DNA of 60,000 nt from Mesostigma viride (Eukaryota > Streptophyta > Mesostigmatophyceae > Mesostigmatales > Mesostigmataceae). The stretch's first letter is position 1; each line of letters opens with the position of its first letter. The stretch covers positions 3,667,231 to 3,727,230 of the forward strand of contig RPFO01000175.1 in NCBI GenBank assembly GCA_009746045.1. The letters run 5' to 3'. The translations under genes were made by a program, and so were the position numbers. A model generated the notes under the pieces. It searched no databases and was not told the origin of the DNA. It worked only from the letters and a program-made list of their open reading frames with translations. Positions 18,886 through 31,447 of the stretch are shown here, in pieces.

Positions 18886-19600
18886 TGTAACGACTAAAAA
18901 TGATCATCTGCATCATCCATAGTCCAAATATGAAAGATCTTTTACCTGGGTTGCTTTCTTGAGTTACAGATCTTCAAGTATCCGAGCAACGTTGAGATGG
19001 AAATTCCACAGCACGTGATTTAGGGAACCACACCCCTTGTAGACACAAAGACAAGCTTGTGTATAGACGACCTCTGTGGAGCTGAAGGTAGTCTATAGCC
19101 AAGGGGCTCTTATGAATGGACAACAAAGACAAGCTTTATTATACCATGATGGATCAAAACCAACATAGCAACAATGGCGACCCCACGTCCTTGATATCGA
19201 CGTGCTTGTCGAGCATGCTCCAACCTTAGCCTGAAGAGAGCCAATCAGAATCATGGAATTCTAAACAAGATCTTCGTATCCAACCTAGTCACACAAAACA
19301 GAACAACACCACACACAGCCTGGCAGAATCTGTACATGAGATCCTGAATCTGTAGTAAGCACTAAAGTCCCAAAGGAGCATTTAAGACTCGGTAGCACCG
19401 ACCAACAAACTATAAACCCCACGTGGATCAGGCCACGACCAATGAGGGCTACTACCAGTCGGTTGATAAAGCACAAGCTCCAAGTACCTCCGTCTTAGAA
19501 ATCTCATAACTTTCTCAATACTGATCCAAAAGTCCTCGAATAAAAGCCAAACATTCACAAAACAAAGGATGTAACAACAAAGTCATTTTTGCTTGTTACA
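18886..19600 (-). repeat. 5' LTR of a remnant retrotransposon
   Basis: 715 bp starts TGTAAC and ends GTTACA. The ends are imperfect inverted repeats of about 18 bases (TGTAACGACTAAAAATGA against TGTAACAAGCAAAAATGA). It is followed by the primer site. No second copy is in the window, so the rest of the element is missing or beyond recognition. Confidence 0.7.
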
Positions 19601-19909
19601 GTCTGAGTAGCTAAAAGAAAACTTTGATTTATGGGCTTTCAGGAAAGTATATACATGACCATGAAAAAAAAATTTCCTTAGGTGCTATACGCGTTCTAAA
19701 AAAAGCTTACAACGCGATATATCGCGTTCTAATTAAAAAAACACGGGTTAATTAATCACAATGTCATACCAAAGTCCCGAACTATTAAAGGATAAAATCC
19801 CAAAATAGGTCCCGAAATGATTCCTGAAGTCCCACAGGATATGAAAGCAAGCCAAAAACACAATTTATTTCATTGTTGCGCCCGTTGGACAAAGGGCCGG
19901 GCCGCAACA
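19601..19909 (-). repeat. Divergent Gypsy LTR fragment related to elements A and B
   Basis: The minus strand from 19909 reads TGTTGCGGCCCGGCCCTTTG, then GGGCGCAACAATG and AAATAAATT, matching the first 50 bases of the A and B LTRs (TGTTACGTCCCGGCCCTTTT, CGTAACAATG, AATAAATT). The remainder has diverged or is cut by the LTR at 19600. Confidence 0.5.
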
Positions 19910-20025
19910 ACAAGCCCAAGAACAAGCTAGTCCCAGGCCAACCAGTCTTCAAACGACAGTCACAAGGAAGAAAACAAGGAGCAGGTGTATCCTGCCGCAT
20001 CAAAAACTCACATACGTCTCATTTT

Positions 20026-20047
20026 TTTCTCGCCATATGGCGAGAAA
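20026..20047. repeat. Perfect 22-bp palindrome
   Basis: TTTCTCGCCAT and its reverse complement meet without a loop. It is flanked by T- and A-rich sequence, so a transcript would form a stem with a U-rich base. Confidence 0.9.
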
Positions 20048-20462
20048 GAAAAAGGGCGAAGCACCATGCTTATCCCGCGGTGACCAGGTCCTGCCGCACG
20101 GGTCAAGTTACGTCACGCGCGAGCCAGGATCCAGCGGCCATACTTGCAGTCCGTCGCGTACAGGCCAGACGTCATATAATCAGCTGACGTGCCCTCCACC
20201 AAGGCCTGCTGGCCGTCACCCTTGTGGGAGAACATTGACTGACCCAACACGCCGTGCACGTACTGGGTGCCGTTGAAGCTCTTGACTTGAAGGTTGAGGA
20301 AATTGGCGCCTGGACCTTTGCCACCCTCCCTGTGATTTGACACCGGTGTCGTAACAAGAAAAAGAAGAAAAATTTTTCTGTTATTGAGATTTGTAAAACG
20401 CCGAGATGCCCAACGAAACCATCCAGGCACACCCCGCTCTGCAAGCAGTGTTTCTACTAAGG

Positions 20463-20580
20463 GTTTTTGGCATGTGTCAGTCGCCTGACCCGCCGCCGTT
20501 GGCGGCATGTCGGACGGCTGACACGCCGCTGTTGGCGGCACGTCAGACGGCTGTCACGCCACCATTGGCGGTGCCTCAGC
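20463..20580. repeat. Three tandem units, each with a GC hairpin
   Basis: Units of about 33-38 bp carry CCGCCGTTGGCGG, CCGCTGTTGGCGG and CCACCATTGGCGG, separated by GTCAGACGGCTG-like spacers. Each core folds on itself. Confidence 0.75.
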
Positions 20581-22287
20581 CCATATCAGTTAGGGGCAGG
20601 TCCTAGGCCCCCCCTATAGGGCGGAATGACCCTCAAGGACCCCTAAGGAGCAGAATTACTGGGGAAGGGGTGGTAGGGTTTAGTCAATATGGGGGCAGGT
20701 GCAAGATGGGACAGGGTCAGGGTGACGAGACGTTTCAACTGGGTGAAAGGGCAGGACAGGTTTTACAACATTGGATCTCGAACATTCTCAATTGTAAAGA
20801 AAGCTGGCCTTTTCAAGCTTTCAAAAACGTAATGAGAGAAAACTTTCATTTCACAATGATTAAATGTCACAGATTCCTGAACAGGCATTCTAATGTAACT
20901 CACAAGTGGTTACCACAAAGCTTTATTTGTTACCCTAAGGGCAAAACAAAATGAGCTTGAAATGTACATGGGAAATGATTGGTACTTGATGCATCAAGCG
21001 CAAGCAATAGCCAGCACGTCTGGATGGGTATAAAACAAGAACCCTTTGCTACAAATAACACGAACTGCTTAGCCCCCATCCATCGTTGTCAAGGTAGGTG
21101 CTCGAGTGCTGGATGCACCTCCCGGGGCTTGTGCTTTTGTCACACTAGCCTCACAAGTGGTTGCCCTTTTCCTCTTGTTCGGCATCTCCACCTCCTTGTC
21201 GCATGGGTTACATCGACAAGATCGGGACTACTTGATCCTGCCCTGTCGGCGGTTTGTCTCTTCAATTACGACGATATCGCCGCAGATTCAAAACTTGTTA
21301 ACAATCCGCCTCCTTGTGATGCCATGCCACGCTCTTGTTGTGCGTAATCCTCGCTGACGATTCGAGAAACCAGGCAATGTAAGGCAAGAAAACTTTGCCT
21401 ATACTTACACTTTAGCTGGCGGGGTTTGACCAAGGAAATTTACTTCCTACCGCCTCAGCGATACCTTAACCGATGCAACGCCCCCCTTCAATGCAAGAAA
21501 AACGCTCCTAGACTTCTGAACAAGCAACTACTATTGCAACGTGTATCAAACGTAAGTTTAAGTCATCTTGGCTTAGAAGGTAATAAAGGTGTCCGCTCGT
21601 GACTGTCGCTGCAATGGCCATACCACCTCATGGACTTCGCTGCGGGCTGCACGAAATATGCGTTTGTCTCTCGTTGGCAGGCTTTGGCATTCTAGTTCAC
21701 AAATTTTGCAACAAGGTTCAACGCAATAAAATATTTGTTTTATACTCTTTAGTCAATATAAGGTCCGAGCCCGGCGAGGCCAATAGACAAGGCGAACCTG
21801 TGGCCTGCACTAGGACTTGCCTGACGCCTGAGGACTTGGTGCGTGGCCAAAATTACACGTCAGACGGCTGACGTGCAGGGTAAACTTCCTGACGCGTCAG
21901 CAGCTGACACCTGCTGTGTCCCGTTACTAGAGACACTGCCTACAAGGTCTACTAAGGTAGCAGGTCATTAGAAAGTAACCCAAACTTACCAAAGCCCCGG
22001 AAATGTGCTGATCCTCCAATTATTACTTACCCGGCCACTCCATTGATTTGTTTACTATGTTGCTGTAGTTGTCAAGCAGTTTCCAGGAACACGGTCTTAA
22101 CATGCTCAGCAAAACAAATTTCCAAACACTGCACGGGACAGCACAGCCGCATAGAGGGATATCGGCCAACGACGGAGAGGGGCAACCCCCAAACAGGTGT
22201 GTGCATACTCTCTGCCACAAAAGCAGCTGCCATCACACTGACTATGTACCTCCAGGCGCACACCCTTACTGGATCCCTAAAACCATC
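20581..22287. other. Stretch without recognisable genes
   Basis: Open frames here (for example 20670-20954 plus, 95 codons) have no motif I recognise and no clear splice context. A hairpin CGTCAGACGGCTGACG occurs at about 21858-21873. Confidence 0.45.
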
Positions 22288-22680
22288 CCACGCCCTCAAC
22301 GCCACACCATCCCACCCTCTCCACCCTTTACCATCCCAGCCCCTCCACCCTACACCATCCCACTCCCTCCACCCTATGCCACCCCACCCCCTCCACTCTA
22401 CGCCATCACACCCCCTCCACCCTATGCCACCCGGCCACCCCCGGCCTGCACCCTACGCCACCCCAGCCCCTCCACCCTGTTGCCACCCCACCCACTCCAC
22501 CCTACGCCATCCCACCCCCTCCACCCTATGCCACCCCACCCCCTCCACCCTATGCCAACCCACCCCCTCCACCCTATGCCGACCCACCCCCTCCACCCTA
22601 TGCCATCCCACCCCCTCCACTCTACGCCACCCCACCCCCTCCACCCTATGCCATCCCACCCCCTCCACCCTATCCATCTT
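22288..22680. repeat. 24-bp C-rich minisatellite
   Basis: About 16 variants of CCATCCCACCCCCTCCACCC followed by TATG-like bases. Both plus frames stay open (HPLHPMP-type readings), but this follows from the 24-bp period and is not evidence of a gene. Confidence 0.92.
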
Positions 22681-22899
22681 ACCACCTGCATACTATCCCC
22701 CCATTTGCACCCTCATGATGGCCATCACCTGTGGTGTACTCGGCACGCCCCAGACACCTTCCCTGTGATTCATGCCAGCCTGTCAAAAGGCACTAACGCA
22801 CGTAAAGCTATCTATGCCACTAATGCACGTGAGCCTATGCCTTTACCACACATGAGCCTTTGCCACTAACACAGTGCCCCTAATCATGCATAAATAGAT

Positions 22900-23218
22900 T
22901 GAAGCCTGGACGTTCCAGAACTCAGCACGCACAATTTCCACCCCATGTGTGCCATCCCACCACCTCCATCTCCACAAACCCACCACGTCTACCACACCAT
23001 ACCGACTGCCACATACCAAAACTCGGGGCGCACCACCGCCACCCTAACCGTTTCAACCTGCCATCATTACTGGTCATGAACTGTAAGCGATGAATAACCC
23101 ATCCGAACAAGTGGACCCTTGACGCATGCACCAAGACTTGGTGCATACAACCTCCACCCGACTGATGTATGCATGCTTCTACCCCACCAGAATACTGACT
23201 GCCATCGCTGCCACACAC
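22900..23218 (-). repeat. Diverged duplication of the VWD exon end
   Basis: The minus strand at 23042-23012 repeats the sequence of 23245-23216: both encode V(E/A)VVR(A/P)EFW followed by GT(G/A)TGTGGCAG. It may be an alternative or decayed exon. Confidence 0.55.
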
Positions 23219-24667
23219 CAGAACTCGGCGCGCACCACCTCCACCGCGATCGTCGCGAGTCCTGGCGCGGTGACCTGCACGCGTGTCTTCTTGCGGGTGA
23301 GCGACAGGCCCGAGGGGAGCCTAGCATGCGCGGAGCTCCCGTCCAGCAGCTCCTGGTACAAATAAACCGGCAATGAGTGATAGTTAAGACTTAATTGCCA
23401 ACAGTGATATCTAAGTAAACAATAACATGATTAGTACTAGCAAAACGATGAATTTAGTGATGATCCCGTCCTGGCAGCAGCGCCTGGAAAACACAATATT
23501 AGCATGACGAGCGCATAGAAATTCATATAGTAGTACGTGGAACTATTATTTTACAGGCCATATGCAAGGAAAGCACCCTGAGTGCAGACTATCTGTAAAA
23601 CTAGCACCTAACAGCGTAGAAGAGACACTAGACGAGTCAAAGTGGCCCGGCTTAGATAATCTATCTAGAACCCTTGAAGGGACAACTGCTACACGCACGC
23701 ACTGAAACGTTCTCAAGGTGCATCGTAGCAGCATCCCGTCTCTCGAGGAGCCGCCGCCTGCGCGACCTGATAACGATACCTTAATCAATGCTAACATTTA
23801 CACATTTTCATGTAGTGTCTAATAAAATGTCTAACACAAAGCTTACCCCGTTTACATGCACGGTGCCGACCGCCGAGGAAAAGCCGCTACCCCTCTGCGA
23901 CTGCGCCTCCACCAAAATGCGGTCCCTCCCGTACATGACTGCCACCGCGTCCATCCATGTGCGGGCGTCCACCGCACGCGGCACAGCGGTGCGTGACGCA
24001 CCATCCGACGCAGCAGAAGTCGCAGGAATGGCCACCAAGGGCTGTGGAATGGCCTCCAAAGTTCCAGCTCCATGGCCATTGGCAGCCGCAATAGGAGACG
24101 TCACCGGGCGCATGAAGTGCGCGTTCACGTGAATGTGCTCGTCCGCGAGGATGCAGAAGTTCTCACCGGCGACGCCGTTGAATTCAAACTTGTCGCCGCG
24201 CACGGTCACGAAATGGGGGTCGCTCGTGCCGCTGTCGAGGAGGAGGATCTCCACCTCAAACTTGAGTTTAGCGTCGATGACCGCCCCACCCGCGATGTCA
24301 AAAATGTTGGTCAGGAAGGCAAGGAAGTCCTGTGATCTGAGGATGGCGGCCACCTGCTGCGCCTGCGCACGCGTCTCGGGGAACAGCTTGAGTGCAACCA
24401 GGACCTGGTTGAGCGTCTGCAACGGCTGGCGGCGGTGACGTCTGGCGCTAACATTTTGCTCGACGGTCACAGTTACCCCGATGTTGCACGTCTGGAGGCC
24501 GAGCCGCTCTGCCAGGGCATCCACGAACTCTTCGGCGGTGAAGGGGGTCGAGGACTTGGTGCACTTGTCGAGCGTGAGGACGAACTGGGCGGGGATGAGG
24601 AAGTTGGTAGGGCACGTCACATCGACGTCCACGCTCGACGCAAACGACGCGGCCGTGCAGTCGATTC
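23219..24667 (-). CDS. VWD-like domain protein, two exons seen, incomplete
   Basis: Exon 24667-23847 follows an acceptor GCGCAG and ends before the donor GTAAGC (23846-23841). Exon 23352-23219 follows CAG and ends before GTGTGT. Splicing keeps frame: VHVNG joins ELLDGSSAHARLPSGL. An N-terminal Cys-containing region (DVTCPTNFLIPAQFVL, LGLQTCNIGVTVTV) is followed by a VWD-like signature, SDPHFVTVRGDKFEFNG and ENFCILADEHIHVNAHFM, and the strand-rich tail VRAEFW. Such domains are extracellular or secreted in animals and occur in plant root-cap-like families. I do not see the signal peptide or first exon. It may be a cell-surface or matrix protein (inference). The exon end is duplicated at about 23012-23042. 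Confidence 0.75.
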
Positions 24668-24699
24668 CTGCGCGTCATCGTCATCGCGTTATTCAAGAA

Positions 24700-25316
24700 C
24701 AGGAGGGACACGCCTTGAATAGGATTAAGAATAGTAAGGCCATGAGATACCATTCAACCTGGGTTACTGTATTGTTGGAAACTACGAATAGGCAATGACA
24801 GTGTGGCTCTAGATCAGCTAGACTGACAATTGTTGCTGAGTTTGTGACAGGACAAACAGAGGTGACCTATGTTACTACTAGGAACACTCACGTGCCCATG
24901 CCCATCCATGCCCACCAAAGAAGGCCAATGGGGCCAAAGTGAGAAAGCCACGGTATGTGAACATGTTTGCTTCTACATGTAATACAATGAATCTGTAGTG
25001 ATAAATGTCTATAACATACATATGCATGCCTCTATGGCCGTTGAGAGGGTTCGGTGCTGCAATTTTTGCCCTGTAAACGCATTTACCGTATGAACTGAGC
25101 TATTATTATTATTATCATTATTATTATTATTTCTGTTCAATGTTTACAGCTGTACGACCTGTTGCCATGCATGCAGCCATGCAGCTGCCAAATATTTATT
25201 AGTATGCACTCGAGCTAAATCTGCATGATGAGTTTCACGCCACCTGTCAACGCACCATTATGGCACTAACCAGCAAACCCTATGTAGCTGCCTCCTGCAT
25301 ATCATTGTAAACCAAA
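24700..25316. other. Intergenic stretch between the VWD-like and DUF3431 genes
   Basis: AT-rich, with a short (ATT)n run at 25101-25133. The missing 5' exon of the VWD-like gene may lie here; I cannot identify it. Confidence 0.45.
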
Positions 25317-28300
25317 TTACCGCGGCAGCCTTTGCCCACCACCTGTCAACACACCGTAGCCATAGCCGTAACCGTGACGACCCTGCTCTGCGAGCTGCCG
25401 GCGCAGCAGCCGCACGGCCTCCTCAAAGAGATCCCGCGGGACGCCCGCCCGTTGGTTCCGCATACGCTCGCTGGCCACCAACTTCTCCATGACCGCGTCC
25501 CAGCTCATGTCCGGAGAGATCCCCGCCATGAACATCTGCTCCGAGTACTGGTCCATGAGCGTCGACTCATCCGCACTTGGCTCAAAGATATAGTACCACA
25601 TCATCTCCAAATAGTAGCCGGCGATTGGGTCCACCGAATTGCCCACGTGTTCGAGCGCGCGCTGATAGAACGCCTTGGGGTGACGAAGGATGGCGTCCCG
25701 AGAAACGGCCATCGTGCCGCCCTGTGCGAAGAAGATGAGGCGGGCAGACGGGGGACGCACGTCCGCATGCTCCTCCCAGGGAGGTTCCCTGGGCAACGCT
25801 GGCGAGAAGCGCGCGAGGTCGCGCCAGAGGTCCGAGATGTGGAGCCAGCAGTCAGCGTAGCGCAAGGATCCGGACTGAGTGCTGCAGGCACGGCCCATGG
25901 TATCCCGGAAAGTTCCGGCGTCGTCTCCGGGGAGCCAGGTGTCGATCTCGAGGACATTGGGGTCGGTCTCCAGTTGCCAATCGGGCGACGTGAATTGCGG
26001 CAGTGGGCGGCGCAGGGGAATGTTCCAGTGGCTACCCAGTCGGTTTGAATGGATGGCCATGTCGGGGGTGAGCATGTTGCTCAGGATGAAGTAGGTGGAG
26101 GTGGTAGATGTCAGGTAGTCCATGACTGTGGAACGGGAGTAGAAGTGTTGATGATCGCGCCCAGGCCCGATCCCGATCCCTGCACGGTGGCGAGTGCAAC
26201 GAGATTGCAGCGTTTGATAGTCGATGCTTCCAGTGATGTTAGCCTTATTAAATACGGGAATGATACAGGCATTAAATACATTTAAAGCGCAAAACAGGAA
26301 CAACCAAGCGAAGAGCAATCACCAATTAAACGGGAAATACCAAACGAAGAGCAATCACTAAAACAGGAACAACCAAGCGAAGAGCATTGTCACTTAAACA
26401 GGAACAACCAAGCGAAGAGCAATCACTAAAACACTGGAACAACCAAGCGAAGAGCAATCACCAGCCATGCAATACGTCGACAAACAACTACAGGCAGGCG
26501 ACCGCACTGCCGGCCCGCCAGCCGGCCCTCAGGGGTACATCTAGACCGCCTGGGCCGCAATAAAGTCGGCCCGCAAGCAGCGAAACAACACGTCCGCCAC
26601 CGTACCGGTGAGCGCAACAGGCAGGCGCGGCCGCCGGTATGATGCTCATGACAGGGCAGACCGCGGACTACATCTTTAGGGACCGTGTTTATACATGTGC
26701 CTCTACCTGGGCAGTGTACAGTGCCTGAGCAGCAGACTAACCCCCCCCCCCCCTTGATGTTTAAGAAAGGGGTCCGACCAATCCAGGGCTCACGATCTTA
26801 AAAAATCTTACTACTGTGATTCGATTATACTAAGTTCTACTACATTCTACTACAATTATACTACTAGTAGAGGTCAAATCCAGGGTCTCATGATCTTCAA
26901 CCTGAGAATCTTAGACATCAAAGGGGGGGGGTATACCATACCTGGGCAGCCGTCCTGCAGTATATTAAATGCCTGTGTTCTGCACAAACAGCACATGCAG
27001 TATCATCATAGTGTACAGTGTATGCAATAATAATCATAGAATACAGTGTACCGCAGTACTAAATATACCAACCGTGTGCATTGCGCCATTGGCAAATCAA
27101 TACCTGGACGGTGGTCCTGCAGGAAGACGGTGTTCTGGGCCAGCTTGTCGTAGTTGTTGATGATGTGCGACAGGTACGTGTGCGACTCGCGCCCAACGTT
27201 GGGCAGCTCATTGTTGAAGCCTTCGACGGGCGTGTCGCCCTTGTGGTAGACCGTGCGAATCTGCTTGATTGCAATGTCAGAGTATAAGAAGCCAGAAGCA
27301 AGGATCCAGAGCCCAGCGCCCTCAATGAAGACGGACGTGCAGATCAGCACCGTTGCCAATGAATGATATGTTTATTCAACATATGGGGGTGCCACGGCCT
27401 AAAGTGCAGTCAAATGAGCCTGGCAGTGCACAATCCGGTTCTGGTAGACACCCAGTTGATTCAGTGCGCCCATAATAACTGAAGAACAGGAGTCATATAC
27501 TCGAGGAAGATATATGCATCAAGCTCAACTCATACGGGCAGGGTTGTCGATCGCATGCTGTAATAACAGCATTTCTTGTCAGGAAGGAGAAGAGTTGAGT
27601 CCGGTGATTGCACAGCACCAGATCATTGCACAAACCCTCTAACCGATGTGGTAGACCGTGCACATCTGCTTATCTTGATGGCCTTGCGTCCCTAGAGATA
27701 TACACCAGATCGCTTGACCGAAAGCCAATACTACACGGATAATGCTGTTAAACTATACTACGTTGTTATACTAAACTATATTCTTTTACTATACTATCAA
27801 GGAGACAACTATACTATGTTCTTATACTACTACGCCCGCCTGTTATACTAATGTACTATGTTGTTTTACTATACTATGTTGGTATACTTTAGGTGCTGTT
27901 ATACTATACTATGTTGTTATACTATATGTTAAAAAGTATAATTACTTACATGATACATCAGAGTGAAGGCACCCAATTAAACATAAACAAAGCCAACGCT
28001 AACAAGAGATACCACGACAAAATAACTACAGCCGGCATGGGACACTCGATCCACACCGCGGAATGAAGCGAAACAGCCTGATAACCGTGCTGCGCCGCAA
28101 AGTCAGCCGCGTATGGAGCGAGACGTCAGCCATAGCCCTGGGTACTATATACGTACTATGTCAAGGAGACAACGTACTATGTTCTTATACTGTACAGTCT
28201 GTGTTGTTATACTGTACTATGTTTATAGTTTTACTGATAGTACTATGTTGTTATGCTATACCATGTTACTATATACAATGTTGTTATACCGAATCAACCA

Positions 28301-29430
28301 TTCTAGTCACTATCAGTTAGTCTCTGTGAAGTCTCAAGTACCTATACTATAATCATAGTTTGCAAATTTGTCATGAATCGGATCGATGGAAAATCTCTAT
28401 GGAAAACCGGAACCCGTCACACCGATGTGCTCACCGGCGCAAATATGTCGGACCAACCCAGATCGCGCTTGTGGTGCGAGAACACCAACTCCACATCGCT
28501 CTTAGTGACCACGCCCCGCTGCATGTCGTTGAGGAAGCGGGCGCCGAGCGACGAACCCGACGCCGACCACACACACGCGGACGCCAGCTCTGAACCGGAC
28601 CACTCGCGCTGCGACCCCATCGGCGTGGCCCACAGCTTGATGTATGTGGTGTGGTGGCCGCCCACCGATTGCTGTTTCAAGCACAGCACTTCCAGCATAG
28701 CACCGCCTGCAATGTGCCCTTTGGGGAGCTTTGTGGGGCGCACAAAGAGGAGGTCGATGTCGGACGTGACACCTGGCAGGGGGAGGGAATCTCGGGTGCT
28801 GCGCGCCAGCGACAACTGGACGCCCACAAAGGACTCATCCAGACCAGGCGGCACGGTGGACGCGGGGGTGGGCTGGGAATGACGCGTACTACCACCAGTC
28901 TGTAGTTCACTGTCCCGAGACGTGCCAGACCCTGACGACGAGCGTAAGCTGACATCCGTCCCCTCAATGTTCATGCCAACATCCGGCCGATACAAACCAT
29001 CGGCACCGCCGCCGCAACCGATGGGGGGGTAGTCCTCCAACCGGCGCGGCAGGTTCACAATGCTCTCCGGCTCCAGGATGCCCTCGTAGTTGCACAGCCG
29101 CTCCACGCGCCAGGTGGCGCGCGTAGGCACGGCCGCCGTGTCCGGCGCCAGCTTGCCACCGGCTCCTCGGTCGGTGGCGGGCGGCAGCAGCGCCGCGGTG
29201 ATGGCATACAGATTCCTGTGGCTGGCAGTGATATCATCCAGAACTTTGCCCACAATTCCGGGCAGCTTTGGATCCTGGTCCACTGGTGTGACACGTGTCA
29301 GCTTCACGTAGGGGCCCTCGGGGTCACCATTGACCGCGGGCGTCTGTAGGTACTGGACAGTGGGGAGGTGGCTGAGGTCGGCCGGCGCGGATGTGGCGCT
29401 GCCGGACCCGGCAAGCACAAGTGCTGGCAT
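25317..29430 (-). CDS. DUF3431-domain protein, three exons, about 671 aa
   Basis: Exons are 29430-28435, 27260-27104 and 26179-25317; introns begin GTGAGC and GTATTG and end CAG. All junctions keep frame. The DUF3431 domain is spread over the exons: DVELVFSHHKRDLGWSDIF (end of exon 1), VYHKGDTPVEGF, LPNVGRESHTYLSHIINNYD and NTVFLQDHRPG (exon 2), then AQGGTMAVSRDAILRHPKAF and GYYLEMMWYYIFEPS (exon 3). The family occurs in fungi and algae. Its fold suggests glycosyltransferase-like proteins, but the function is not established. Exon 1 adds about 310 residues without a recognised domain, disordered in part. ATG 29430 is plausible, yet CAG at 29425 could also be an acceptor for an earlier exon. 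The tail is YGYGYG-rich. Confidence 0.85.
26290..26463. repeat. Five tandem units of about 34 bp in intron 2
   Basis: Units contain GGAACAACCAAGCGAAGAGC followed by AATCACTAAA or close variants. They lie within intron 2 of the DUF3431 gene. Confidence 0.9.
26741..26931. mobile_element. C-tract-ended MITE, copy 1 (191 bp), inside intron 2
   Basis: Starts with C13 then TTGATGTTTAAGA. Ends GATTCTCAGG-type sequence in inverted form, TCTTAGACATCAAAG with G9. The ends are inverted repeats. The motif ATCCAGGG followed by GATCTT recurs inside. A second copy is at 32160-32449. Confidence 0.7.
27730..28310. repeat. TATACTATGTTGT-type minisatellite in intron 1
   Basis: Two blocks (about 27730-27935 and 28145-28295) of irregular repeats built from TATACTATGTTGTTATACTA and TCAAGGAGACAACTATACTA-like units lie in intron 1 of the DUF3431 gene. 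Confidence 0.8.
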
Positions 29431-30788
29431 GCAGGCACGTATTGAGTGGCCATGTACGCCATCATTGCAGATATTATCCCCATGAGTGGGGTGCGGTGGC
29501 AGGCAGAGTTAGTGACAACGTGTGCCTAGATTAACAAAGGAGACGAGTTAGTCTATTACTAGTAGGCGCTGTCACCAATGACGGCTTAATTGCTTGATCC
29601 TGTGATGCATAAGGTTCATTTGTGAAAGTCAGAAAACAATGGCATACTTAAGTTAGTAAGTAAGTAATAAAATGCAAACTCCAAGAGGGCGGCCTGGCCA
29701 TAGTGGTGTCTGGGATCTTTTCCCAATGATAAATGAAGTCCAAAAATGTAACCTTAATTGCACACACATGGCACTGCAAGGCCTAACTGCGGAAAGGGGG
29801 GGGACATCTCAGCTATTAAAACTGCCCACTCCAAATTAGGTCTGACATGGCTCTGTCAGACGTGAAGCGAGCTCCAAAATTGCCCTGGCGCCAGAAATAT
29901 TAAAAAGGTGTGCGCTAAAGTTGGCTTTCTGAAGACGGCGAAGGGAAAATTGAACCGGAGTGCGCTCGACAAACGCACCTGGCGTCTGGTTTTCAGGAAA
30001 GGTGCGCGCTTACAGTGAGACTAGGGATACATAGATATTGGTCCGGCGCTTTGGCTTACATCCCGGAGTGAGGTACTTATGGACGTACAAATGCACATAT
30101 ACGTACTACAGTAGTTAAGGTGTTAAACATAATTTATAGGACACGTGGCGAAACTGGGAGCTAGTGATCTAGGCCGGTGGCGTCAGATACATTGAAGTCC
30201 TGACTGTGCCGACTACCTCCCTAGCGTACAGTGCCACGTGTCACACGGCCAATGTGCACTCCGTTTCGCCCCTACGGAATAATTTTGACAAAGATATACG
30301 CTCAGCCATTCATCACTTTGGCTGGTGACGGCTGGATGGCACAAAAAAGTGTGCGCTCAAGTAGCAAAATAGGGGGGTATATATGTCCCCCCCTCCTACT
30401 GCGGGCCATTCACCTTACAGCGGCTCCATGTATACACGTCCAGAGGCTATATATATAGCAGGCGTGACAATAGCAGCTCCATGTTTTTATAAAGCACGCT
30501 AGTATTTTTATAACAGGCTATCTACACCGCCCTCATTGTTAGTTTTACTAAATAATTATGAGGCTGGGCGTCGACCACCTGCAGACGATAAACAAAACAA
30601 AAGATTTTCAAATAATTAACTCCCAGGTGTAGTCCTCTGTGGTTTTTCTAGCTACCAAACAAACAAAGAAAGTGTAAATTAATATTCTTCGACTGCCAAA
30701 AGCGCTTCTTTCGCGGTAAAAAACAAACACATGTTGAATCTTTGGCTTACAAATGTGCTTTTGCTTGCGGCCGGTAACAGCACTATAA

Positions 30789-30825
30789 CCCTGCCGGCTG
30801 CACTGCGGCAGCGCAGCCGGCAGGG
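30789..30825. repeat. Hairpin with perfect 13-bp stem
   Basis: CCCTGCCGGCTGC (30789-30801) pairs with GCAGCCGGCAGGG (30813-30825) across an 11-base loop. Confidence 0.9.
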
Positions 30826-31420
30826 TGATACCAAACAAACAAAGAATTATTGAACTGCGCAGCCAGCTCAACGGTTGTTCGTTAACCAAACAAACAAACT
30901 GATCATTATTTAATTGGACGGGCACAGCAGCACTTGCAACCAATAAAACGTTGTTGTCTGATAAATGCCCGCGAATTACAGGTAGGGCGGCTAGGGCCTT
31001 TCTGTAGGGCCTTTCGGCTAAACCGAATTACGGGCGATGTAATTCCCTAGGGCCTTTCGGCTGAACGAATCAAAAGTAACAATGCGCAGTGTGTATACTG
31101 TAATAATACTAGAAAGCCACTGTCGAGTACATTCGCACATGCATATGGCGCACCTTCAAATATCGTCACGTAGCAGTACAAAACTGTCGTCACTGCAAGA
31201 AAGACAGAACCGCGTCGAGGACAGCAGGGGGCAGAAGGGGAACCAATTTTGCCGGCCGTGCTGGAATAATTTTCTGCGGCAGTTCTCATGGTTAGTTTTG
31301 GCGCGGTCGAGTTGATGGCTCTTCTTGGACAATAGAAAGTTGCCATCGCCAAAAATATTAATTCCCTAGCTTCTATCAAAGCAACACACCGCCATGGTGC
31401 GTGGGTACAAAGCCAGTGCT

Positions 31421-31447
31421 GGTGCTGGCCACTGAGTGGCCAGCACC
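31421..31447. repeat. Hairpin with perfect 12-bp stem
   Basis: GGTGCTGGCCAC and GTGGCCAGCACC are separated by TGA. Confidence 0.92.

Noticed and set aside
22043-22869. Pro/His-rich ORFs of 240-266 codons
   Set aside because: Open only because the 24-bp minisatellite has no stops in three frames.
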